This document shows positions 11,849 to 23,210 of a stretch of 64,000 bases of DNA, piece after piece (the first letter of the stretch is position 1; each line of letters opens with the position of its first letter). The stretch is from Serinus canaria (Eukaryota > Chordata > Aves > Passeriformes > Fringillidae), in NCBI RefSeq assembly GCF_022539315.1, contig NC_066322.1, positions 24,190,765 to 24,254,764 of the forward strand, given 5' to 3'. The notes below the pieces were generated by a model. It was given only the letters and a program-made list of their open reading frames with translations, was not told the origin of the DNA and did not search any database. The translations under genes were made by a program, and so were the position numbers.

Positions 11849-12894
11849 AAGGAGAACAAGGCGTGCTTTTGGAGGCAAAATAGAAAATGATTGTTCTTTA
11901 GTTGCCTGTAACACAAAATGCAGCCACAGAAGTGAAGTGCAGCACCTCTGACACCAGAGAAGAAATTTGTCCTGAAACACTCTTTCTATAGTTGTTCTTG
12001 TTTAGTACTTGTGGTGTCAAAACCAGAGCTTGTTGGGATGTATTATTCCAGGGATCCCCTTGCAAAGAACTCTTCCTCTTTTTTCTTCCTCTCTGCAGGC
12101 TTCTTCAGTGCTTGGTAAATGATTCTTTTATTTGTGGTCATAGTCAAATTAATCCTTCAATTAGAACTAACTTGGTATCAGGGATCTAATTTTCCATTTT
12201 GGGCTTGGAGGAAAGCAAAGAGAGAAGTTGCTCTGGTGGAGATTCCAGGTATAATATAAGAGACAGTTAAAGTACCATCTGTGCAATAATAAATTAATCA
12301 ACCTTGTCAAAGAAGAAATGAGTAATTTGACTTGTACCTACAGACTGAGCCTTCCAGTCATCCTGCCATGAGGAAATTGTGGATGTAGAAGAAAGCAGGT
12401 TCTCACTTGTCTAAGAATTACAGGACTAACCAAGAGGGGATTTTATTGTCCCATCCTCTCTTGTACCATTTTGTACTGTTGGCAGTGTAGGATAATGAGG
12501 GTTTAGGATAAATTAAAATGTGTGTGTAAGAGGAAAGGAAAAGAGCCTTTTAAAAATCTGTTTCCTGACTACTGCATAACTGTAGCTCAGGTTTCACTGT
12601 AGGTTTATCCTTTTTCTACCTGTATAATACTCCAAAGCTTTCAGTCTGAGAAAACTCCACTGTGACTGATACTGAGCTTTGTTAACTCATGTCCATGACT
12701 GCAGATATATATTTATTTTAATATGTAAGAGTTCAGAGGAATGGTTTGGACTTCCACATCTGAAAATCAGGCTCTTCTAAGTATAGTTCTAAAATTTATA
12801 GTACAAAATAGTTTTACAGAATCATTATTTTCTGTGCCATGTGGTTTTAAAATATGGTTGAAAAAGCCTCAGTGGTCTTGGTCACTTGGTCTTG

Positions 12895-13545
12895 GAGGTT
12901 TATAATTCCTCACATCTGAGGGCAGCATTTGGTGTAGGAAGTTGTGACAGGTTGTGAAAGTTTGACCCCAGCTGACAACTGAGGACCACACAGGGCTTGT
13001 TGACTTCCCTGGGACAAGGGGCAGGAAGGTTGGAACAAAGATAAAACTCTTGGGTTGCAATAAGAACAGTTTAATAATTGAAATAAAATACAATATAATA
13101 ATAATAGTAATAGTAATAATAATGAAAATGTAGATAACAAAAAGAGAGAGGGGAGTGTACAGTCCAGACAGATGAGTGATGCCAGTGCAGTGAGTGATCC
13201 CTCACCACCCACCCACTGATGCCCAGCCCCTCCCTCAGCAGCCTTCAGCCCCTCCTGGCCACTGCCCCAGTTCCCACCCTGGCCATGGCATCCCCTGGTG
13301 TGGAACATGCCCTGCCCAGGGGGATCAGCTCTCCTGGCCATGCTCCATGCCAGCTCCTGCTGCAGCTCCTCACTGGCACAGCTGGGACCCTGCAGGGTCC
13401 TTGACTGGGGGGAGCTCTGCTCAGCAGCAGCTGAAGCATCAGTGTGTTATCAAAATGATTCTGTGCTGAATCCAAAACACAGCCCTGTCCAGGCTGCTGG
13501 GAGGAAAAATGACTGTCCCAGCTGACAGCAGGACACTGGCATTGA
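12895..13545. mobile_element. LTR-like element of an avian endogenous retrovirus, probably solo
   Basis: The stretch resembles an avian LTR family I recognise from memory. Its landmarks in order are GGTTGCAATAAGAACAGTTT (about 13054-13073), an ATA/ATT-rich microsatellite (13093-13124), CACCACCCACCCACTGATGC with CCAGCCCC (about 13204), TGTGTTATCAAAATGATTCT with GAATCCAAAACACAGCCC (about 13441-13485), and CCCAGCTGACAGCAGGACA at the right end. The boundaries are approximate and no gag, pol or env frames flank it. It lies between the tail-to-tail genes ODR4 and PDC. Confidence 0.6.
13093..13124. repeat. ATA/ATT/AGT trinucleotide microsatellite
   Basis: About ten trinucleotide units of AAT/AGT type, inside the LTR-like element at the place where this family usually carries a simple repeat. 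Confidence 0.8.
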
Positions 13546-15149
13546 CCAGAGGCTTTGCTCTCAGCCTGAGCAGCAGTGACAGCAGTGACAATTTCTTCTC
13601 CCTTCTGCTCCAGCAAAAGATCTGGGGACTTGGGGTCTCTATGACCTTGAGTCAAAAGGAAGAGTGACCACAGCCCAGGGTAGCAGGAAGGCTGTTCCCA
13701 TCTGCTTATTGAAACCTTTACTTTTTGCTACTCAAAAACCTTCATACAGTAATAAATGTTTGAATCAAATCTTGCTTTTTGTTTTTAAGGTTAGGTTTTT
13801 TTCCTGCAGAAACTGACAACTGCTGTGATCAGAGTAGTTTTTCCAACTTCATTAGTCATGAGCTTCTGTTGAGGCTTGGTGCCACATTTGTGTTTGCTCT
13901 TTGTTTTTTTTTTATATTACAGGTAGAAGAAAATCCTGCTTAAGCATGTTTAATCTGTCTCTTAAATTGGAGTGTCAATTTATACAGTAGCTGTGGGTGA
14001 AGCTTCTGTGGTGTTTTTGTTGGGGTTTTGTGCTTTCAGCCTTGTTCTCAAAAAAGTGAAGCTTATGTGATGAGGCTGCTGATGTACACCCTCATAGCTT
14101 TTAAACTGAGTTGGATAAAGAGGGAAAGTTCTCATGGAAGCTGAGTTCCCACAGCTTACATGGAGATTTTTTTGGTGTGCAAAAGATAGAAATGTTTCTT
14201 GTCTCTTCTTCAAAACATGTCATTAAATGCAAGAGAAATATTGTTCCTCTGCTCAGGTAACTGGTTACTTTTATGATGGACAAAGCTAATTCAGTATTTT
14301 CTACCTGAACTCCTGTAAAATCATTGGATTTTCATGCTGTTGGGTGTATCTGCAAATGGTAGATCTGCAAATATTCTGAAGAGACAAATGAAATGTTAGG
14401 ATGAAAGTGGCTTTACCTGAGGGGTCAACTTCATGCTTCCTTAAGGGGAGAGAGGACTGCTCCAAAGGAAAAGCTTTATTCCCCCTGGAGTTCCATCAGA
14501 AAGACTTGGGACAGTCTCTCAGCAATTTACAGCATGGAAATCATGACATTTTGGGAACAAGCTGTTTGAATTCTTGGTGTAATAAAGTCATGAATTGTTT
14601 TACAGGTTAGAGAAGATTGTATGAGAGATGATAAGGAACTTCATTTGCACTGATTAGTGTACACGACATGAGGTTTCTGGAGCTCTGTTAAAATAGTCAT
14701 CCGTGGGAAAACAATGTTAAAAGTAGCAATTCAGTAGCATTTTGATAGAACAAAAGAAAAACAAACAAACAAAAGAGAAATAGTCTTTAACATTTTGAGA
14801 ATCTCAAATATTATAAACTAATCTGTGCTGTTAAGATCTTTAGTAAGATAAAAGTATTTCCATCCCCATTCAAATCCAGCCTTTAGCTTTGCCAGTGTGT
14901 AGAAGTCTCTGAAGTGTTTCTAATGTTTTGCTGTTTTGTATCAGAGAATGTCTACAGTGAGTTTATCCCATTCCTCTCAATCAGATTATTAAATTGTAGT
15001 TCTCAGCAGCTTCCCTTTAACAAAACTTAAAACTTTGAGCTTAGTAAATATCTGGTGATACTTACTAATATTTCACATTTTTAAAGGTAAGGTTATGTAC
15101 TACCAATATATTCCACACTTCCAATGGCAGGTTTTGAGAGCTGATAAGC
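13546..15149. other. Intergenic stretch between LTR-like element and PDC 3' end
   Basis: AT-rich unique-looking sequence. I see no gene, RNA or repeat I can name. Confidence 0.5.
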
Positions 15150-15155
15150 TTTATT
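15150..15155 (-). terminator. Candidate PDC poly(A) signal
   Basis: TTTATT on the + strand reads AATAAA on the PDC strand, about 690 bp past the PDC stop. This is weak evidence without transcript ends. Confidence 0.25.
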
Positions 15156-15844
15156 CAGAGTTATTACATAAGCATAAAGTACTTTACCAAAGAATCACAG
15201 GCATTTTAAATGCTGCTGCTCAGCACAGAGAGCACTGATGAACTGAGATTAGCTGATGCTGTGTCTGTTTCAGCTGTTTGGGTGAAAAACTTACAGGAGC
15301 ATTGAGCTAACTCCTCCCTTTGCATCAGTATTGAGTATTAAATGTGGAATGAAATGATGACCTGGATACTTGAGCCATTTGGGAATTCAAGGACTTTGGC
15401 CTATTTGTCTGCCCTTGAAATTGCTTGTTCCTGCCAAAGTTGGTAGAAGTGAATCAGGAGCCAGGACTTGCTGTAACCCCAGAAGATGGAGATGGCTTTT
15501 TGTGTGCACAGAGGGATGGACCACTCCTGTCCCCACTGAGATGAAGGACTTGTGCTTTGTGGAGACAGGCACGGGCCCTCAATTTTTAGTTTGTTTTTCC
15601 TATATTTCTTAAATACCACTGCTGTTCTTCCTATTACACGTGGCTGGCATAGAAGTACGTGCAGGACTGCCAGATGTACGTGTTGTAAGCAGAACTCATG
15701 TGCTAACAGTTAAACAGTTTTTATCTCTTTGTTTGTTACAAGTAAGTCAGCAAAGACAGCCTTCTCTAAGTGGGGTGGGTGTTACTGACATTGATTTACA
15801 GCTGACTGAAGAGGAAAGGGAGGCAGTGAGGACTCTGGCTCTAA

Positions 15845-16369
15845 TTATTCAACATCCGGCTCCTCCGTGCCATTTCCCAGCGCCGGGAGCTCCCTCTCAG
15901 GTAGCAGCCCATACTCATTTAGGAAAGCCTCCACATCCACAGCAAAAAACTCCTCACTGAACTGTTCAGAAACACTAATGAAATTGCTCAGGAGCTCCCC
16001 GGCCTTGTAGACCAGCAGGGAGGGGAGCACCTCGCTGGAGAAGCGATCCCCGGCGCCCGTGCTGGAGGCCTTGATCTTGCAGAACTTGACGGTGGGGTAC
16101 TCGGCCGCCAGGCAGGCCAGGCTGCTGTTGAGGTGTTCGCAGCCCTTGACGCCGTCCTCGTAAATGTGCACGATGACCGTGGTGGTTTTGTGCTCCTTCT
16201 CCACGGCCTCCAGGAACTGTTCCCCGCTCTGCAGCTCGCACAGGAAGCCGAACTTGGGCCCGAAGCTGAGGCGCTGGTGCATGTCCTGCATGCAGCGCTT
16301 GCGGTACTGCTGGAGGCAGCTCTCGTCCTCCTGCGCCGCGTGGATCAGCTCGTACTCCTGCATGCTCAT
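15845..16369 (-). CDS. PDC: PDC exon 3, thioredoxin-like domain and C-terminus
   Basis: It starts right after GCCCACAG on the - strand (acceptor) with ATG AGC ATG CAG, in phase 0. The ATG is an internal Met of the RKMS site. The exon encodes 174 residues and ends with TAA at 15847-15845. Long antisense and out-of-frame readings over this exon are shadows. Confidence 0.97.
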   Translation of the reverse strand: MSMQEYELIHAAQEDESCLQQYRKRCMQDMHQRLSFGPKFGFLCELQSGEQFLEAVEKEHKTTTVIVHIYEDGVKGCEHLNSSLACLAAEYPTVKFCKIKASSTGAGDRFSSEVLPSLLVYKAGELLSNFISVSEQFSEEFFAVDVEAFLNEYGLLPERELPALGNGTEEPDVE

Positions 16370-18795
16370 CTGTGGGCATCCAGAGAGGGATATGAGGGAC
16401 TGGGGGCCCCTTGGAGATGGAATGGGGACAGGGACAGAGCCCCCTGCTGTCTGGAGAGCTGGGCTGGAAGAGCCATCACTCCCTGCAGTGGCTCCAGGGG
16501 GTCTTGTTGAGAGACAGGGGAAGATCCTGCCTCAGCACTTGCCTGTCAGCATGATGGTACTGAAGGCAGGGGCCACATCTGGCGAAAATGTATGGGTTAA
16601 ATTTTTGATTAAAATCAAAATTGATAAAAATTTCCACCAAGAGTTGCTGGAAATTTTGCCAGTAGTGAGGTAGGCTTAATTGCTGTGTTATTGGGGGTTT
16701 GGTTCCCCTCTGTTTCAGAATTAGTAAATGGTCATGAGTGATGTTCAGGCTCAGAGCTCTGTCCTGGCTTACAGGTTTTTAAACCTGCTAAAAGTTTTCC
16801 ATTTCATTAACCAAGATAGAGCATTGTGGCAGGGAAGGGAGGAGCAAAGGTCAAGCTGTGCTGTGGTGGATGTGAAATACACTGCTTGTTTTACTGAAGT
16901 TACCCTTTGCTTGAGAGAGGACTGGATAAAGAGAATCACAGAGCCACTAATTAAGGCTGGAAAAAATCAAGTCCAACCATTAACCCAGCGCTGCCAAATC
17001 CACCTCTAACCTGTGTCTCTGAGCACCACATTCCTATTCTTTTGGATTCTTTCAGGAATGGTGATGCTATCAATGCCTGGGCAGCCCCTTCCAGTGTTTG
17101 ACCACCCTCATGGGGAAGAAATTTTCCTGATATCCAATCTAAGCCTCCCCAGGAACAACTTGTGACCGTTTCCTCTCATCCTGTCCCTGTTCCCTGGCTG
17201 TCCCTTCCTGTCAGGAGCTGTGCAGAGCCAGAAGGTGCCCCCTGAGCCTCCCTTTCTCCAGGTTGAGCCCCTTTCCCAGCTCCCTCGCCCCTCCTGGTGC
17301 TCCAGCCCCCTCCCCAGCTCCATTGTTTTGCACGTGTTCTGTCTGCATTGTGAGAGCTCTGCTAAGTTACATTGAGTGGAAAATTCAAGATTTTCTACCT
17401 TGTAGCAGGCATGTTTCATATAGAGCCAAAGTGAATTCCTTCTGCTTATCTTACCTTACGGCAGAATCTCTCTCTGGTGTCTTTGTCATCTCTGCTGAAA
17501 GATCTGTGTGGTGAAGACATTTGCCTAAGCATTTCTTTCTTACTCAGGGGTAAGGAGTCTCCATCTTCACTCTCTAATTTGAACTTCCTCCAGTCATTGA
17601 TCACACCTTTGGGCCCTAAGAGAGATGGAGCTGGGTGAGAAAGTGGCTGCAATGAGAGGTTTCCTGAGAAGTTTGTGCTCTGTGCTGGTTTGTCCTTCTG
17701 TGCCTCAGATTATCTGTCCCTACTCCTTCCAAAACACTCTCCAGGAGTGCTGGGAACCAGAGCTTTTGGATCAATGAAAGGAAAGAAAAAGAAAAAGAGA
17801 AAGAGAGAAAGAGAGAACGAGAGGGGAAGGGAAGGGAAGGGACGGGAAGGTAAGGACTTGCAGGGAAGGGACGTGCCGCAATTTCACGCCTTGTCCGGGC
17901 ACTGCCCGTAGGCATGTACGAGGTCCGTTACAGGGCCTTTCCTTTCCTTTCCTGTCCTGTACTGTCCGTTCCGTTCCTTTCCCTTTCCTGCCGTTCCGTT
18001 CCGGTCCGTGCCCTTTCCTTGCCGTTGCCTTCCGCCTTTCCTGTCCTGTCCGTCTCTTGCCGTTCCTTGCCCGGCCTTCCCTTTCCTTCCCTGTGCCTTT
18101 CCTTTCTGGTCCGTTCCTGCGTCCTCCTCTTGTCCCCTTTCCTGGAAGTCCTGAAGATCCGGCCAGTACGACGAAGCCGTAATCGCATTGAATGGCGGCA
18201 TGTAAGGTTTGTTTTTTTTTCTCCTCTGTTTTCCCCATCAGGATACTTTGGAAGGATTTTGGTGAGCTACATGAGCAGTTAACATGGATGAGGATGTTAA
18301 AACACGATAAAACTGCCATGCTGACCAAAGGTGGTGTTTTGTAGACAAATATTTGATTTCTTGATAAACAGGTTATTTAAATATTAATTTAAATATTTAA
18401 TAAAATTTAAATATTACATGTGCATAAGGAGTTGGAGTAAAACTAAGAATGCAGGACATTTTAGATTATTTTAAGGACCCCAAACAATACCTGTTGCACT
18501 GGAAGAGTAACCCATAAGCAAATGATAATTCTGATTGTAATGCAGATCTTGATCTTTGGAGCTGCTTGATTAAACTGCTTAAGTTTTGAAATTGTGAAAA
18601 AAAAATTCTAAATTCCAGTGCTGTTTTTCAAAATGAAAACATTTAATCTGCATCTTAGACGATAAAGCAAAAACAAAGAATATTTCAGTGTTTGCAGAGG
18701 TGAAGTTTCCTATGGAAAACTTATAAAAGGCTGCTGGTAAGCAGCTCTCATTTTCACAAGGAAGATGTGATGAAAGTGAGATGTGGTATATGTAT

Positions 18796-18827
<32 letters not shown>

Positions 18828-19775
18828 GTATATATGTAGGGAGGTTTTTTTGCATAGAATGGTTTGGGTTAGAAAGGACTTTAAAGCACATCTCATTCCA
18901 CCTCCTGCCATGGGCAGGGACACCTTCCACTATCTCTGTTGCTCAGAGCCCCATCCAACCTGTGCATATATCATAATCTTGGCCAACAGCAGCAAGGCTG
19001 GTTGGGGAGGAACCCTGGAGTTATTACAAGAGCTGCATTCATTATAGCTCCAAGGAATAGAAGCCCTTGGAGCAGAGGGAGGCAATGATTGGCATCCTGT
19101 TACCTGGCAGCAGGGTGGAGGAGCTGTAGAGCTGAACACAATGACAGCACTCGTAAAAATCCTGGTGATTGAGCACTGGATTAAAAAGAATGATGGTTTT
19201 GAGTGAGGTCTCTTTTTAAAGCTTCTAAATGCTGTGCTGTGTTTGCCACAAGGGGCATTTTTAGCACCGAGTGTTCCTTCTGTAAGAAGGAAAAAATCAT
19301 TTTGAGTTTCTAGTGAAATGTTATCACCTGGTTCTCATGTGGGTTTTGTTGCTCTTTTGTTGTCTTCTCTCCTGCCCTGGAGAGCAGAGTGAAGCAATAA
19401 ACCACAGGAGTGGGGCAATAAACCAACAGGAGCCATGTCAGGCTGTGGCTCTTCGTGGCTTTGCCAAGTGTCCCCTGCGTTTGCCCTTTGCTTCAGGTTT
19501 GAGGAGGAGCAGCACAATTTTGTAAATTACAATTTTTGCAATGTGGTGTTACCTGCCCTCCATGGGGGCTGTCACTTGCCCCAGAACACCTTCTCATTGC
19601 CTTTGGAACCTGGGCTTTTGTGCAAGAGGTTTGGCCACTGGAATTCTGGGCTTCCCCAGTGAACACTGACAGTTTAACCTATTTTTGGGAAAAACCCCCA
19701 GTTAGTTTCCTTGCCTGTGTGTGTTGCCTGTCCTTCAAAGTCGTCTTCCAAGCTGGTGTTTGCATTTTCTTCCAT
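15845..19775 (-). CDS. PDC: Phosducin, complete coding region in three exons
   Basis: The exons joined on the - strand are 19775-19715, 17615-17455 and 16369-15845, giving 248 codons (human is 246). Phosducin binds transducin Gβγ in the cytosol of photoreceptors and pineal cells and is controlled by phosphorylation. Visible landmarks: [13 protein letters not shown] then [15 protein letters not shown] (helix 1, the main Gβγ contact), RQMSSP with the Ser54-type site, and [10 protein letters not shown] with the PKA serine (Ser76 here, Ser73 in human). The thioredoxin-like C-terminal domain follows from about residue 105 ([59 protein letters not shown]). The tail ends EEPDVE, as in mammals (EEDVE). 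The gene is tail-to-tail with ODR4, as in human. Exon 3 is clearly GC-rich compared with its introns. Confidence 0.97.
16370..17454 (-). other. PDC intron 2
   Basis: Its donor is GTAAGA at 17454 and its acceptor is CCCACAG at 16370 (PDC strand). About a third of it is one CR1 fragment (16932-17325). I see nothing else. Confidence 0.85.
16932..17325 (-). mobile_element. CR1 LINE fragment, 3' region
   Basis: The sequence follows the CR1 3' region in reverse complement: GAATCACAGAG, AAGTCCAACCATTAACCCAG, GCCAAATCCACCTCTAACC, CCCTTCCAGTGTTTGACCAC, GGGGAAGAAATTTTCCTGAT, CTAAGCCTCCCC, CCTGTCCCTGTTCCCTGG, then CTCCTGGTGCTCCAGCCCC. It lies inside PDC intron 2 on the same strand as PDC. Confidence 0.85.
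17455..17615 (-). CDS. PDC: PDC exon 2, Gβγ-binding helix and regulatory loop
   Basis: The acceptor is CTCTCTTAG and the donor is CGTAAG|GTAAGA on the - strand. Two bases complete the Gly codon split with exon 1, then [20 protein letters not shown] and [15 protein letters not shown] follow. It ends DTRERFCRK in phase 0, joining MSMQ of exon 3 to make the RKMS PKA site. Confidence 0.96.
17776..18140. repeat. Purine block followed by pyrimidine block, low complexity
   Basis: On the + strand, 17776-17870 is almost pure purine (GAAAG and GGGAA units). After about 65 mixed bases, 17936-18140 is almost pure pyrimidine with G interruptions (CCTTTCC, CCGTTCC, CCTGTCC). The two arms are roughly complementary in type, so transcripts of either strand could fold back. 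The long open frames here are composition artefacts. GGGAAGGGAAGGGAAGGGAC at 17824-17843 lies in a G-quadruplex-type run. Confidence 0.85.
18786..18837. repeat. TA/TATG microsatellite
   Basis: Alternating TATA and TATG units next to the 3' end of a CR1 copy on the - strand, the usual place for a simple repeat grown from a CR1 tail. Confidence 0.85.
18853..18965 (-). mobile_element. CR1 LINE 3' end
   Basis: The reverse complement of a CR1 3' terminus: CATAGAATGGTTTGGGTTAG, AAAGGACTTTAAAGCACATC, CCTGCCATGGGCAGGGACAC, CTTCCACTATC, GAGCCCCATCCAACCTG. It lies inside PDC intron 1, same strand as the gene. Confidence 0.9.
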
Positions 19776-19798
19776 TTCAGTGTCTGGAGTAGGAGATG
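19715..19798 (-). CDS. PDC: PDC first coding exon with 5' UTR bases, GC splice donor
   Basis: On the - strand the exon follows ACTTGCAG (acceptor ending at 19799). It has 23 bases of 5' UTR, then ATG at 19775 and [20 protein letters not shown] plus the first base of a Gly codon. An acceptor before the start codon implies at least one non-coding first exon further upstream, which I cannot place. The exon must end at 19715 to keep phase 1 with exon 2, and the intron then begins GCAAGG, a GC donor. Confidence 0.9.
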
Positions 19799-22700
19799 CT
19801 GCAAGTCCCAAAGGAAGAACAGTTAATAATAGGATAGCAAAGGGATAAGCTTGCAGCAGGTACAGCACAGTGTGTAATTTCCTGTAGCTGGTGAGTATCA
19901 GTGAAGATCAAAATACACATGGTAATTATGGAACTTGTCATTGACCCACAGAAAGCAATTGGGATGTATGTCAGTCTCCTTAAAACTGTGCCTGGCCAGA
20001 TCCTCAGGTGAGGGTTCCTTCATCATGCTGTTCCTTCCCAGTCACTGGAGAATATCAGGGACATGGTCATGGGAAATAGTGGGTGTAAAACTTCCTGAAA
20101 TGGAAACGTGTACTGAGTATTTTCTTACTTATTTTTTTTTTAATCCCTCTTGGAATTGGACCCTATTAATTTCCTGAGTGCTGCAAGCATTTATTTTTAA
20201 GGGTTGCCCAAATTGCTCATTTCACATAGAGAAAATGGAGCCAAGTATTTGAACCTGTTGGGCAAGAGACCTTTGAACATCCTGGAGCTGGTTGGGCCAT
20301 ATTTGTTGCAAAACAGCAAACTGATGGTGGTTATAAATCAGAATCACTTTCTTGTTTCACCCTTTCCATAAACCAGGCAACCCAAAGAGCCAGATGACAT
20401 TCTCAGGGCACTGTGATTCACCAGCTTCCTTTTTGTCTCTCACAGTGGAGTTTTTGATGGAGAACCACGTTTATTTTGAGTGTTCCCACCTAGGACATGA
20501 TCCCAGACCAGTGGTGCCAGAGCACTACAGAGCAGCAAGAAGCCTAAAGACAGGTGATTTGAGTGCTCCCATTAAGTCTAGATTAGTTTCAGCTGTTCAG
20601 GTGCTAAGTTAAGCTTTGTTTGCCTTCACAGTAGCAAAGAGTTTCTCACGCCACAACTGCCTTATTTAAAAGCTGCTGGGGTGTTAGACTGGAATCTCAA
20701 ATAGTGATGTGCATGCCTTCATTTTTCCATGGCACCATCAAGGGATAACGTGGAATAACAGCTGAGCAGGACACGAGGTATCTGATTCTTGTATGTGTTG
20801 GGACTAAAGCTGATTAGCAAAGCTACAAATAAGTTGTTCCATGTATATGCTCATGACAATTAATCAAAACTTGTGGGAAACATTGCAAGTAAGTTTGGAA
20901 GAAAAGCAGGTAACTAATTAAGGTTCATTAGGATAGATTTTCCAGGCTGCTCTATAGATAGGCTGTTGTCACTGCACAGATCCAGATTACCAGATCACTT
21001 GCTGTTCCCTCAGTTCTGAAATAGAAATCTGAACTAATCCCTTCTCACTAGGCAAAACTAAGAATCTTTGCCTTGTCAGGGATGAACAGATATAAATGCT
21101 GGGTCAAACCCTTAAGTCATTCCCTTGGCTCACACAGACATCTACCATAAGCTCTTCTGGCTACTGCAGTGGATTTTCTTTGTTCTGGGGGGAACAAGGG
21201 GATTTGATTCTCTGTGTGCTTTGCTGTATCAGAGCTTTCAGCTGAAAAACACAGGATATGAAATTCAAGGAACTCAGCTGCATGCTCAAACCAGAAAACT
21301 TGTCTGTGCTTTTGATGAAACATCTCTCTTCCCAGAGGTGGGAAGGGATTGCTTAACAAATGAAAGGTCTCTGTAAAATTTATGTTACTGCTCTATTGTG
21401 CCCCATAAATCTGTGAAGATTACATGAATCATAACAGCATAAAGGCTGTGTTTCACCATTCCTCTGCAGTGTGGCACGAGGCAACAACCCTGGCTGTGCA
21501 CGGGCTGGGAGCCTGACCCTGGGCTGGGAGTGGGAACTCCTAAAGCTCAGTCCTGCCCCTGTGACTGAGTGGGGCTGGGAGCCAGGCATGCAAACCCTTC
21601 CCTTTCAGCTCGGTGGGGCTGTAAATCCTTGTCATTCTTATCTCAGCCCCGGGAGAACGGGCTGGCTGAGCCAGGTGTTTCCCAAGCAGGCAGCTGAGGA
21701 CAAGGCACAGGGGCAGGGTGGTCCATGGGAGGGTGCTCCAGGCTGAGCTGGCTCTCCTCGAGGAAAGTGCAGCGGAAGCTCTTGCGTGTCGTGTGTGGGC
21801 AAAGTCAGGCAAAAAGTGGGCAGGGAGCTCTCCCACATCCTCATCAAGGCTTGAGGTGGAGCTGTTGTGGCTGGCTGGGGGGGTTTTTTTTGGGTGGTGA
21901 GGAGGTGTCCTTTTATGTGCCAGGCAAGCAGCATTTTCCAAAGTTAAAAATGAGCTTCCCAAGAAATGGGGAAGTGTGGGAGCTGCCAGCTGTGGAGGTT
22001 GTAAGGCTGAGTCAGCACAGCAGAGAGTGTCACAGAGTAGGTCAGGATGGCCCATCACGAGTGTCTCAGATGAAAAGGTGCCACCTGCTTGCCTCTACAG
22101 GTGTGCTGGGACCTGGTGTGCCTGGCATGGGGACGGCTGGAACACTTCTCTGCATCACATGGCAGTTCTTGCAAGAGCAGCAGCCCCATGGAGAGGCTCA
22201 TGTGGGTGCAAGTGGGTCATCATTTGTGGACTGACAGTGATGTCTTTTGGCAATTCCCTTAAGGTCACCTGAATAAGGTCATCAACCTGAGAGCGTTGTT
22301 AGGCCCAGGACTCAGAGGCAGGGATTTACTTCATGGGGATGAATTGATTCAGCAGGCCTTGTGTCCTGGAGAATGACCATCCCTGGCCATCCCAACCTCC
22401 TCTTACAGATTCCTTACTGCTTTACAGCTGATTATTTTCTTTATTTAAAATCATGTAACTGTGCATTCTCTCAATCCCAATACATAACTGGCTCAGGGTA
22501 GGAGCACAGAGTCCCCTGAGAGGGTGTTGCTTCACCCAGCAGGAAGATGTGCCATGATGATTATTGTCATCACTGGAGTTAATTGTCTCCTAGTTCTAAG
22601 GAAGCATCCACAGACATCCACAGCCCATCAGCTGCCATTGGTACTGATCCCAAGCATTCCCTTGGTACCATTCTGACATTCCAGATGAGCAGCAGCCTCT

Positions 22701-23210
22701 GTGGAGGGGGAAATTGCTAATTTAGAAAGTATTATGTATTTTTATTAGCTTTTCTCATTGGTTTTGATGACTGAAAGTGGCTCAAAGTTCAAATGGGTGT
22801 AACAACTTCTTATCAGGTCTGTGGGTCATTGATGCACTGGTCCCTATTTTGTCATGTGTATGGTGGCTTTTCACATGCATTTTAAGAGACTGATCATTCT
22901 GTAAGTTCTTTACTTTCCTCTCTTTCTGACAGATTTTCTGAGTGAAGAAATGGAAAAGGTTTTTGTGTCCAAAAAACTTCTTTGGGAAGAAAAAACCCAA
23001 TTGCAAAGGATAGGCCTGATGCTGCCATTTAACCTCTATGAGCTCTGGATGTGTTGTAGATGCAGAAGCAGAATCCCTGTTACTGCTGCTCATTCCTCTG
23101 GTCTCATTAAACTGGATGGGCCAGCCTCACTGCAGGGTAGAAATAACTATTTAATGAAGTGGTTCCTTTGTATCCAATGGAAGAAGGTTTACTGCTTAGT
23201 AACAAAGCCC
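19799..23210. other. Upstream of PDC, gene-poor
   Basis: This should contain the PDC promoter and a non-coding first exon, but I cannot place them from sequence. The section 21470-22270 is more GC-rich and carries several chance open frames on both strands without splice support or recognisable content. Confidence 0.45.

Larger units (their letters stand above)
10296..12894. other. ODR4 3' UTR and intergenic sequence
   Basis: AT-rich sequence after the ODR4 stop. A long T-rich run interrupted by C lies at about 11809-11848. I see no other gene or identifiable mobile element. Confidence 0.5.
17616..19714 (-). other. PDC intron 1 (between coding exons 1 and 2), GC-AG type
   Basis: A 2,099 bp intron whose PDC-strand ends are GCAAGG at 19714 and TTAG at 17616. 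It holds a purine/pyrimidine low-complexity block (about 17776-18140), an AT microsatellite (18786-18837) and a CR1 3' end (18853-18965). Confidence 0.85.

Noticed and set aside
15975..16673. Open frames overlapping PDC exon 3, three of them over 120 codons
   Set aside because: They are shadows of the GC-rich PDC exon in other frames or on the other strand.
17771..18328. Open frames of up to 185 codons rich in Arg, Lys, Gly and Glu
   Set aside because: They come from the purine/pyrimidine low-complexity block in a PDC intron, are open in several frames at once, and have no start or splice context.
21540..22234. Open frames of 169 and 172 codons on opposite strands
   Set aside because: They overlap each other in a GC-rich patch, show Pro/Ser/His-rich composition typical of non-coding frames, and match nothing I know.
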